DNA of 64,000 bases, from NCBI GenBank assembly GCA_030142905.1, contig JASJOG010000002.1, forward strand, positions 3,789,001 to 3,853,000, read 5' to 3'. The stretch comes from Heliopora coerulea (Eukaryota; Cnidaria; Anthozoa; Scleralcyonacea; Helioporidae). A model generated the notes under the pieces. It searched no databases. It was not told the origin of the DNA and saw only the letters and a program-made list of their open reading frames with translations. Of this stretch, positions 48,401 to 60,444 are shown piece after piece. The number at the start of each line of letters is the position of its first letter. The stretch's first letter is position 1. Both the position numbers and the translations under genes were made by a program.

Positions 48401-51400
48401 ATACGCTCTTGACGCGTAATGGTTCATCGTATCTGTATGAAACTGAACACTTCGATATTTGGACATTTGGTGAACTAGAAAATTAAATAAAATCAGAAAT
48501 ACGGGCATTTTTATGAACGCTACAGTGAGCATGACGTTTGTTAATTTCAACACCATGACAAAACTGTGTAAATGAGGAAAGTTCAAGGAAAAAATTGATG
48601 CCCTGGTATTTTGAATTTTACAATAAATTTTATATTAAAAGAAAGCTCTGTTATAGTATTATAATATATAAAAAATTTAGCTTGGCCAATTAAAAAGTTA
48701 CCAGTCGAGAGCTGCAAACGTCGGGGTTATTTTTCATAAAGTCGCTAATGTCACACTGCTGGTCCTAAGAAGGTATTTTTTGAACTCTCAGTGCTTACTT
48801 GATTTTTGGCAAATGTTTCTCAATTTTCAATGTCCATTAGTGAGGTGTGCACAGAAGAATAGTTCTTAAAGCTCTTGATCGATCTTTTAGAACAAGGGAA
48901 AACGACAAGTACATTCGCAACTGTTGTGTCAGCACTAATTAACGAAGTTAATTATTAGACGAGTCGCTACCAGCGAGAATCCTCGTCCATTTTTTCCAAA
49001 AGTCACCTGACATCAGATTAGAAATTTCAGAGAAAGCGTTTTTGAGTATGGTTTTTTATTTGCTAGCGAATACGTCTTATAATTCATGGCACAATACACC
49101 ACAGTAATTGTCTAGCGGTAAGCAAGGAACATATTTGACTCTTTGAGTAACACCGCACTTGCAAAGTACAAAATGCCTTAAACGCGCAAACAAAATACAA
49201 AATTATTTGAAAAATTCACTTTTAAGTCAGTTTGGTACCGTTAGTGAATTTGCTTACGGTCTTCAGATATGTTGAATAACATTTTATATTATTCAGACGA
49301 CCCTCCTCACTTTGTGTTGGTAATACACTAAGTAGCCGAGCACTTAGCTTTATTGTCAAACCAAAGAGCAAGGCTACAGTTTCAAAGGTGTGCTCGACGT
49401 AATAGGAACCCAGTCACGCTGTTTTAATGAAATAAATATCAGCACTTGTTGTAAAATGCCTCTGACAATAATCAGTTTCATAATTGTAGTGGTAGATCCA
49501 TGTCTGAACCCGCGTATGATGGCAACGTGCTCAATTTCTTCCTTGGTAGATGGCGCGAATTCTTGCGGCCAAACTGCGCAGTATTTATCGGTTGTAACCA
49601 GTGTTCCTCTGAGTGAGTGAGTGCCAAAAGAGGTATTACAACATCTTAAACTCCGCTTACTCTGTAACATTTTGGGCACGACACAGCAAATTAGCTTTGC
49701 CGAGACCTATATATACAGAGGTGCTCGGCAAGGCTAAATTTTCAGGCACGGGTACCAAATTTTGAGAAGTCCGCACAGTTTACAGTGTGAAAATTACCTG
49801 TGCCGTGCTTAACAATAGCGGCACCCGTGCCAAAATTTTAGCCATGCCGTGCGCAAAATGTTAACAGTGTATACGGGGTTTTAGTTCTAAGAAGGTGTAC
49901 GGAAATACAGAGTAAACTGACTGTGAGATGAAACTAATCCTAGCTCGACCAGGTGAGGAAAACTAATAATAATTATGACAATTATTGACAGCTGTAACTT
50001 ATCAGAACATGTTTTCTGATGAAATTTGTATACGAAAAAAACAAAAAAAACAAAAAAAAAACCAGGATGAAAAATGAAAACCAGTGGACACTTTCATTTT
50101 TCATCACCGCTACACCTTACAGAATATTTTTCTTATTTTGAACTCATCTCCAACGGGTACCCTTACTCCTCCCGTTTGTTTCGCCTAGTTCCCCAACATA
50201 GAATTGTCGTCGATTGCATACTATAGATTCCACCGACGCCCGTTGCTGAAGACATGTTGTGAGCTGCAATCTCTTGCGAATCTGTTGGAAGATCAAGTTC
50301 TACTGATAAACCAGCCAATACCACAAGGGCTTTAATAAATATAATTATTTATTATTAGTCTTTCTTACCTGGGCGAACAAGGATTAGCTTCATGGCTAAG
50401 TCAGCTTTTTCGCCCGTTTCACCCGTTCTAAAACGCTTCCCTCAGTTCTAAATTTTAGAATAACGCTTTGAAACGTGGACGTCTGATCTGAGAAACCTGG
50501 CCCAATGAAAGTGTTCCCCCGAAAGCTGGAGGGAGTTGGTCAATGCGTTAGGTTAGGGTTAGGGTTAGGGTTAGGTTTAGGATTAGGGTTAAGGTTAGGG
50601 TTAGGATTAGGATTAGGATTAGGATAGGGGTTAGGTTGAGGTCAGGTTGCTCAGATTACAATTGGGCCACGTTTCAAAGGGTTATTCTAAAATTTAGAAC
50701 TGACGCGTTTTAGAACAGTGAAACGGCTGGTATTTTTATATATCCGTACTCTTTGTTAGAACTAAGATGTTACAGCACCTTTTGGCACTCACTCACTCAG
50801 GAAAATACAGGTTACATCCGATAAATACTCCGCTGTCTGGCCGCAAGAATTCTCGTCATTTACCAAGGACGCAAATGAGCACGATGCCATCATACGCTGG
50901 TTGGTGAATCAACAAAACGCAATTTTTTTAATAAACGAGAATCTAATTCAACTAGAAAATATGGTCATTAGGTGTGGATCTTCGGCGACAATTCCGAAAC
51001 TGATTATTGTCAGAGGTATTTTACAACGAGTACTAATATTTTTTATAAAATCATGTAACTGGGTTCTTATTATCTCGGAATACACCTTTGAAAGGGTAGT
51101 TCTGGATTATATAGTGCATTAGCAGCAGATGAGGAAGTTCGTCAGGATATTATATAAAGTTATAGAACATATCTTAAGGCCGTAGGTAAATTCATCAACA
51201 ACATCAAACTGAACTAAAATTCTTTTTTCAAACAAATTTTTACTTTGTTTACATGTTTGCGTTGTATGTTTGCGTATACATGTTGCCACATATATACTTA
51301 TTGCACCTGATTACTCACAGTTCTTTGTATATGGTTAATTGTAAAATTTTCGTTTCATAATACCCTGAGGATGATTCTGAAGAAGAGAGATTGTTAGTAA

Positions 51401-54400
51401 AACAGTAAAACTAAAAGAAACTGTTTCACCGTTGCAAGTGCGCCCGTCACTCAAATGCGTACCTCAAATGTGTACCGCTAAACAATTATTGTGTCAAAGT
51501 GCCATGAATTATTAGACGCCTTCGCTAGCAAATAAAAAAACCATGCTCAAAAACGCTTTCTCTGAAATTTCTAATCTGACGTCAGGTGACTTTTTTAAAA
51601 AAATGGACGAGGATTCTCGCTGGTAGCGACTCGTCTAATAATTAACTTCGTTAATTAGTGCTGACACAACAGTTGCGAATGTACTTGTCGTTTTCCCTTG
51701 TTCTAAAAGATCGATCAAGAGCTTTAAGAACTATTCTTCTGTGCACACCTCACTAATGGACATTGAAAAGTGCGAAACATTTGCCTAAAATCAAGTAAGC
51801 ACTGAGAGTTCAAAAGATACCTTCTTAGGACCAGCAGTGTGACATTAGCGACTTTATGGAAAATAACTCCGACGTTTGCAGCTCTCGACTGGTAACTTTT
51901 TAATTACCCAAGCTAAATTTTTTATATATTATAATACTATAACATAGCTTCCTTTTAATATAAAATTTATTGTAAAATTCAAAATACCAGGGCATCAATT
52001 TTTTCCTTGAACTTTCCTCATTTACACAGTTTTGTCATGGTGTTGAAATTAACAAACGTCATGCTCACTGTAGCGTTCATAAAAATGCCCGTATTTCTGA
52101 TTTTATTTAATTTTCTAGTTCACCAAATGTCCAAATATCGAAGTGTTCAGTTTCATACAGATACGATGAACCATTACGCGTCAAGAGCGTATTATATTTT
52201 GCTAATTTTCGGCCTATGAAACGTCGTCTCTGACTCGATGCAGCATTTCACGTTTAACTTCGAAACGAAATTCCTTTGGAAAGTTTTACCTTGATTTTCA
52301 ATAATAGTTCACCAAAGGGATTATCCAGACAAAATATGAAGAAATCCGACATTTCATGTTTGTCCACGAGTTCTCGATATTTACAGACATCCGCTCTTAA
52401 GTGAATTTCCGTGACTAGATACTGTGATCCAAACATACTTAACTCCAAACTCTGAAGTCTTGCGACATCTTGTATGATTGGATCATATTATTCAAACTTG
52501 AAAATCCATTGGTATATCATAATTGATATGTTAATGACTTACGACAGAACATAGCAGTAATGCTGAAGTTTTTACCAGATGAAATTTTTAGTTGCTGGTC
52601 TACAAAGCTCGGATTGCTTGTCCGACGGATAATTCTTCGCGATTTAACTGCACTGTTCATCTTTTGAAAACACAAACTCAAATTTATACACTTAATAGCA
52701 GTAGGAGGTGGATAATTCACTTTCTGCCGAGTCAAATTGAAGTTCGGTTTTTCAAAGCATGGCTAGAGCCGTTCATTCGCCAAGATTTATTTCCAAAAAG
52801 CCATTAGGGTTTAATACAACTAATATCTCCGTTAATTTTTATTGAAAACTTAAACTTTAATTGAACTTCAGAGAACTTACCCAAAACTAAATAGCCTAAA
52901 TACTGTAGTAACGTCAGTAACGCATTATAGATCTCACATGCATGTGAACGACAATTTGACCGGTAGCGTGTTTACGCTGAAGACATACACTTCACAGCGA
53001 TGTGTCGATGGTCTTGTTGGACTTATACGCAGTTCAAACGTCGAACTTTTCATGTGCTGAATCTAATGTTAAGGTGGTAGTTAACCCTAAAATTTGCAAA
53101 AATTTTCCAAATTTTTTAAAAACAATTTTTTTATGCGACTGAATTGACTTATTACGGATTTCTCATCCCCTCAGCTTATTTTTATTATATTTCAATAGTT
53201 TGCTTGAACATATTAATTTATTTGGATGGTGTCATAAAATTTACCATAGCAACGGTATCTGATAATATCGTGTCGACTGATAGTCGATCTGCCTATGGCT
53301 TTTCAAAGAACCGAAAAGTAGAAACAGTGCCATATTTTGGCGTTGTTGTTGTTACGGTGGAGGTTGCATCAGGGAACTGACGGAGACCTGAAGTTCAGCA
53401 TAGCTAGTTCAAAACAATTTTTAAAAAAATTAGATTGGCATATTGAGATATGTGGGAAAGCCTCTCGCTTAGGCTATGTTTGGCATTTTGTTTTTGACCC
53501 CGAATTAGACTTATAAGTTCCTTGATTTTTTGAAAAGGGGTGGTCCATGTCGAATTCGAATATATTTGTCTTACTGTAAGTAATTGTAAGCATTGTTGAC
53601 TTTGCTTCTCAATTTTACGTGCTTAACATAGCAGCAAATGGGCTGGAAACATTTTTCGATGTTTAAGCTTGATTTTCTCAAAATGAAGAAATTGTCCTGG
53701 CCCAAATTTGTGGAAAGTCCAGTTTGAAGGGAATTTGATGGACTGCCATCATTTTTGGACAGCTGGTATGTCTTATAGTGCTTTATGCAATAAGTAGACA
53801 GTTTTTCAAAATTTGCAATAGTTCTTTTGTTACCATAGAAACAGTGAATATTTTCAGTTCAGACAAGAGATTATGAGGAAATGAAAATCTGTCTACTTGT
53901 TGGACACCCCGTGCTATGTGAATTATTTTCACCAAGTTTGGACTTAATAACTATTTTTGCTTTTTACATATTGCTTCTACTAACTCTTGTTTATCAAATA
54001 TTCATTAGTTGCTACAATGGCAATCTTGAAGTTTGAGCTGTCAAGTTCAAAACTAGTGTAATAACTAGTACTAGCTACTTACAAAGTTTTGTGGTGATTA
54101 ATCAAATTATTGTCAAACTAGGACAATTACAATGTTTCGGATCATTTAGGGTTAACGACCTCCTTAATGAGCAAAATCCTTTGTTCAAACTGATTTGCAT
54201 TTGATTCGGCACGTGAAAAGTTCGACGTTTTAACCGGGCCTAAGTCGACCAAACCGATTATGATGTCGAAAAAATTTGTCTAACTTTCTATTCTTTCCCC
54301 CCTACAGACTGCTTGAGAATGTTCGTGTTCGTCGAGCTGGTTATTGCTACAGACAAGAATATTCTGTGGCTTTGGAAAGGTAAGTTCAAAGTTAGGTTTC

Positions 54401-55853
54401 TGTTTCATTAAGTTCAGCAATCCTGTCGTATCTTTACGATAATTATTCGATTGAGCGTCCAGGGTGATAATTTACCTTTTGGGATTCACGGGAAGGCACT
54501 TACGTCATTTTTGACTTATACATCTGAGCTTGAGAAAAACGACCAAACTGGCTGTGGTTTTGAAGTTCGAAGAAGAGATGATGTGTTTCAAATAATTCTA
54601 CGGAAATGGAAATAGTAGTAGACCGACTTAGAGACTTGTTCTCCTATTAGTGATATGGTACTAGTGTGACCAAGCAAGGTAGACAAATTGTAATATCTCT
54701 CAGTGAACTCAGAAGGAGTTTGTGGGAATGTGAACGCTTTTGGAAGTAAGGGTGCGAACTAAAACAGCAACGCATATTGAGAAAAATAAAACGATTCAAA
54801 TGGCTGCTTATTAGAATGAGAGGGCTAAATCAAATCATTGTAATGCGACAACGCCTCCATGAAAAAAATCAACTGTATTCTATTGCCTAATTACCGTGAA
54901 ATTTCAGGTACAAGAGTATTTGTCCAAAAACATGGCCCAAGTGGGAACGTGACCCAAGGCAAGGACTTAGCGAAGTATTGAAGGTACTTCATACAACACT
55001 ATGTTATGATTTATTTCATGATTTAATGGTGAATTTTCGAGCGTATTGTACTCCAGTCTGATTCTCACGGTAGTACCATGCACGTCTATCAATTCTGATT
55101 GGTCAAAGCTGTAACTCCGGCAAAACATATAATAGACTAAGAACCAAAACCATCTGTAATCTTCCCTACCCTCCTTAAACTTTCTTCTCTATTCTTTCTT
55201 CCCTATCCTTTCTCTCCCATCCTTTTCTCCCTATCGATTTCTTCCTATCCTTTCCTCATTATCATTCTCTCCTAGCTACCCTTTGCTCATTGCTCTTTTC
55301 TCACTATCGTTTCCTTTTCCTTGTTTGCCTCCTTAATTTCTTTTTTTCTTATATTAACGTCGACTTAGCAGTTTTCAAATCGCCTTCTGCAATGTGCGCG
55401 TTTACATTTGTACAAATCCAACCTGTAATAGATTTACTATGCGTGATCTATACGATGTGTTCAACTCATGAAGATAGTACAAAGGAAAACCATAACCGTG
55501 TTGTGTCTTTAAATGTTATAAAAACACGCTTACTTTCCTCCTCAAATTTTTGCGGCATAGAAAACGTAACTTTCGAACTTTCTTCACAAATTAGCATGTT
55601 AACACTTTTGGTCGTTTTTCAAATATTACTGAATATATGCTATGCATTTAGTAATATTAAGTATTTTTATTCAGTATGTATAAAATCTGCGTAATGTTGT
55701 GGTGAGTACTGAAAACAAAAATTATAAGCATGTAACTTGATAAAATTTTAAGATCTGGTTATCCTTCCAGTGAAGTGATATTTCATATATTGTTTAACCC
55801 TTTCTGGTATTCACGGGACTTTTTCATTTTACTCTGACTAACGCCAGAAAATG

Positions 55854-55884
<31 letters not shown>

Positions 55885-58800
55885 ATGAATAGAAGACCTC
55901 TCGGACAGGAAAGGATTTAAGCAGAAATCAATTTTACGGAAAACTGCGGGGTTTGGCAAGGGTGTATGATTCCTAATGAGTAAAAATGCTGATTTTTATG
56001 TTCTTTTGCTTATCGTCACCTTTTCATAAATTATTTCGCTCGTTAGTTTGTTTCGTTCAGTATTTTCTCTTTTTAGTTTTAACATTCTTTGACGATATTA
56101 TGCATTTTATTTAGCACCAAAATATCAAGCCGTCAGAATACGACTATGGGAGAACGAAATTATTCATAAGAAATCCACAAACGGTAAAACGTTTTCAATG
56201 TCTGATAAATACAATCATGGACTATGTTTAGTAATCAAACAATGAATTAAATAGAAGTACTTTACCTAACCCTGCCCTTTCACACTTGGCGTCTGTTTGT
56301 ACAAGGTGCAGTGAGAAAAGAAATGGGTCGTATAACACTTAGGACGACAAATTAAGACTTCGCCTTCAAAAATTAATCTGTAATCTCGGGCGCTGATTAT
56401 ACGAGACCGTCACGAAATTAGACTCGCACGACTTGAGATTGCTTCCCATACAAATCCTTGTTTTAGTTCACACGAGACCGGTTCAAAAAATAAGCTCGGA
56501 CCGGAACGCTAAATTTCTCCATATTAACCATTGATGTGAACAACAAGAAAAACATTGTTGCTGGGGATTAACGAAAACTCGGAATGTAGCTTGAAATATT
56601 TTCTAGAACATTGCTGTTGTTTCATTCCGGTCTCATGTGAACACTTCAGAAAATTCGCATTTCGGTAGCGGTCTGAACTCGTACCGGTCTGAACTCGTAC
56701 CGGTCTCAGGTAATCGCCTGCACAGAATTACCTAACCTCGACCATTTATGTTAACAAGTTTTATTTATTTCTCCAATTATTAATGCTAAGACAGCCTGAC
56801 ATCTTTGGGAGGAAACCGTAAAATCGGAGAAAAATTACACCTTTTGGTAGAGAGTTGACGATCTCCTCCCACATAGGATTAGATATCCGATTCGAAGTGT
56901 GCGTAAGATACCGACTATTGACCTCAGTGGTGCGACGTTGTTGCCCCGACGACTGAGCTATCAACGTCCCCCCCCGAAAGTAAAGTTAAAACGATACAGA
57001 AGATAAAAGGATAGTTGGAACAAATCTACATAGTTGACCGTGAGAGAGGAGTATTGGCTAGAGTGCAGTTCAACGGGCTCACCTGGTTCTGACCTGCATT
57101 GCTGGCTCAATAGTCGTGAGATTCAGAAGGTGGAAAAGTGCGTTTATTAAAAATATTATAACGACATGCATTTAGTTAGGGTTAGCGTAAAGTTTAGGGT
57201 TAGTATAGGTTGTAGAGTTAGTGTTGTTGTACAGTTTCTTTATTTTTTGTGAACTGAGTGACATCTTCGTAGACGTTTGACTGTGGTCACGGCTGCATTT
57301 ACATTTCCTCCGGAAAATCCATAATATTTGTTGTTGAGCTGACTGCAAAGGTCCACATTCAGGTGCCTCCGCAAAACTGCACTTGTACCGCAGTGTGTAA
57401 CGTCAGCACGTTCTGACTTGCGCAGAATGTAGGACAAATGTTGACAAGTGGATTTATTTTCGCAAAATGCCTTGCATTAAATTTCTGTTACTTCTGTTCC
57501 GTTTTTAGTTGTTTGCATTGGAAGACAGACGTGAAGAAAAGCTTGAAGACCTTGCCGTTATAATTCAAAAGCGTTATAAAGGTTACCGAGATCGCAAAAA
57601 GGTATCGCACCTTGTCATGAAATAATTTGGAATCAGAAATTGCTGATTTTCTGTGATATGTCGTCTTATCACAAGTATTGATGTCGACACAAAAGCAGGA
57701 AATTCAGTAAATATTTTTAATATATAATAGCATAAAATATTTTTGTTTCTCATGTTGGAGAACAATATTCATATTGAACGTGTAATCGCACTGTCATATC
57801 ATAAACAATTCGGGCATTTATGTAGCGAATAATTCCCAAATTCTTAGTACCTGAATTGTTTTGTATTTGACTTGGCCCGAGTAAAAATTGATAGGTTATA
57901 TCTTACTAAGTATAGTTTAATGTTATGAATGTATTGGGGAGTAATTTTGATTTTAGTGACCCTGTAAAAATCAAAAAGTTTGCTAAGCGTCTTAGCCATA
58001 TATTGCTCTTCTTGATTTGTACAAAAAGATTATTTTTAAGTAACGGGTTTCATAGTTGATAATGAAAATTTCCGCGTGTCAAAAGCGTGTATTTTAAGAC
58101 CCAACTTGAGAAATTTGCCGATTTTTTTGCAATCAAAGTTCTGGTATATATCTGGCATATTTATAAAAAAAACCCCCCTTTTTTGAGCCTTGCCTTATCC
58201 TATTGTGTAAGTAAGTTTCCCCTAACGTCAAGAGGTTTTGTAATCTAGGTAAAAAGTTGAAAAGGTTGATAACTGAGATGAATGATCTCAAAGAATTGCA
58301 ACGTTTCGACCAAAGGCTCTTCTTCAGAACACGTTTCTTTCTCTGACGAAGGGCCTTTGTTTGAAACGTTGGAATTCTTTGAGATAAATCACAGCAGTTA
58401 TCAATCTTTTAACTTTCTACCTTATTTATCACTGTCTACGCAGTATTCTATTTGTATATTATTTATAATCTAGGACCTAGTTACATCTCGTCTTGTGTAG
58501 TGTTCATTTTTGGGTCATTGAATCATTCTTATTCCGAAGTGGAGTAGCATCTTTCCGTCTATGCATATATGCCTTAAAATTATTATTGCCATTCTATAAA
58601 ACACCATCCCACCTACATTTTACAAGGAGCGGATTCCAAAAAGACACAGTTATCATTCTTTCGTCTTTATTTTGGAACTGTCACAAGCAGGTGCGACTAG
58701 GCTAGGATAAGCTCATTTGGGCAACTCTAGTCTAGTTTGGTATTATCAAGACAAGTCTAGTTTCATCTTGTCCACACTAACTGGAATTAAAAAGTAAGGG

Positions 58801-60411
58801 TTGGTGTACGTTCGAAAATAGCTACGACGACTTGTCAAGTTAATTTTAGTCTAGTCTACTGAAGCTTATTCTTGTCCGATCTAGTCTTACTAGTGAAGCC
58901 AAGCCAAGCCAAGCCAAGCCAAGCCAAGCCAAGCCAAGCCAAGCCAAGCCTAGCCTAGTCTAAGTCTTGTCTAGTCTTGTCTAGTCTTGTCTAGTCTTGT
59001 CTAGTCTTGTCTAGTCTAGTCTAGTCTAGTCTAGTCTAGTCTAGTCTAGTCTAGTCTAGTCTAGTCTAGTCTAGTCTAGTCTAGTCTAGTCTAGTCTAGT
59101 CTAGTATTCAGTAAACCAGTCAGAGTTGCTAATCTTGATTTAGCTTGATTGCGAATAGGACGATAGAAGTGAAACCACCGAAAGTGACGTTTCGGGAGTA
59201 CCAAATCGGAGAAAAAAAGCGACCTTAATAAGGAATAGCTAGCTGTAGATAAAGAAGGCTTGTGCTAAACGTATTTGGTTGAGAACGTTAAACCATGTGT
59301 CAGTAGCTTAATTTTTCTATTCCTTAGTATTCAGTGGACCCGTCATGGGTTACCCTTACTGGACATCTAGGGAGAACAGCTCAGGTCGCTGATAGGGTTA
59401 TCCAGTGTAAATAAAAGTATTTTACTTTACTTTATAAACCATATATAATTGTTTTTGTATTATATGATGCCAATCATCAAGAGACTTAACTAAACACAAA
59501 GGTCTTGAACGGTCCAGTAAATCTGGTCAGAAACTAATGAATTTTGCTACTTCTAGCTGAAAATGATATGTATTAACAAAGGCGCTTGAATTGTGTAATT
59601 TACAACATCGACATTCATTTCTTTGTGTTTGCCTTTTCTTCCCCAACTAGCATGAAAGAAGTTTCAGTTGATTATTTTACAATCTTCTGGATTTCCCCGT
59701 TAAATTCCTATTATTTCCTTTACACCCTGACTGAACTTGACTGTGTGACGTCAAGACTTATTTCTGCATTAAGTATCAAAATGGGAACAAGTTCGAAGGT
59801 CGCAAAAGTCATTGGACAAGAACTTGTAAGATGGCAGCCATTGCTAATATTACGAGCAGTTTTAAAAATATATATCCATAAGTTTACCAACTTTTTGGTG
59901 CTATCAAAATTCTGGTATACTTCTGCTATATCTTTATATTTTTGTACTATCTAAGGGTTAGAAATATGATATCCAATAATATGTGAAAATCAGTGGGAAA
60001 AATGTTGCACTCATTTTTAGGCTATGGTATTCGGTTAGTCCATTTCCGTTCAGTTTAGTTTTAGTTTTAGTTTGGCTTAGTTAACTTTTGGTTCAGTTAA
60101 AAATTAGCTGCGAATAGCTAATTTTGTGTAGTTTTACTAAGAGTTCTTCTTTTTCCTAGTATGTGAAGATGCGTGAGAGTCAAGTTGTTATTTCCAAGAC
60201 ATATCGGGCATTTAAGGTATGTATTTTTGCATCAAATTACAATAGATAATATAAACAGGAAGGGCAAAGATCTTGACTAATAATTATGATTTACCTCTTT
60301 TTTGGTTTATTTGTTATTATTTTTGTTATTATAATTATTTTTATGATCGTTACCATTATTAACCCAATTATTATCGTTATTACCATTGTTATTGTTGTTT
60401 TTGTTGTTACT

Positions 60412-60444
<33 letters not shown>

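Larger units (their letters stand above)
48193..52399. repeat. Giant inverted duplication (4.2 kb palindrome, arms ~1.5 kb)
   Basis: Left arm 48,193-49,665; right arm 50,763-52,399, read as reverse complement. The outer 900 bp are nearly identical: a 70-codon open frame at 48,374-48,586 (minus) is identical in protein to 52,007-52,219 (plus). The inner parts (49,092-49,665 vs 50,763-51,505) match more loosely, with small gaps. The 1.1 kb spacer (49,666-50,762) contains the second telomeric-core foldback element. It lies inside myosin intron 21. No transposase found. Confidence 0.92.
57602..60159. other. Myosin intron 25
   Basis: Apart from the foldback repeat (58,247-58,422) and the pentamer satellite (58,896-59,105) nothing is recognised; open frame 59,586-59,954 lacks ATG and family resemblance. 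Confidence 0.5.

Noticed and set aside
48374..48586. Identical 70-codon frames in both palindrome arms as a real gene
   Set aside because: Identity follows from the DNA duplication; composition and lack of splice or family signals do not support a protein.
51351..51425. Second hammerhead-like site (CTGAGGATGATTCTGAAGAAG)
   Set aside because: No GAAAC at the expected spacing after the CTGA..GA word.
55290..55694. 134-codon hydrophobic open frame
   Set aside because: Starts at a non-ATG codon in pyrimidine-rich intron DNA; no family pattern.
58896..59105. CRISPR-like direct repeats
   Set aside because: Units are contiguous pentamers with no spacers, in an animal genome.
59586..59954. 122-codon open frame
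   Set aside because: Non-ATG start, no recognised domain, within a myosin intron.
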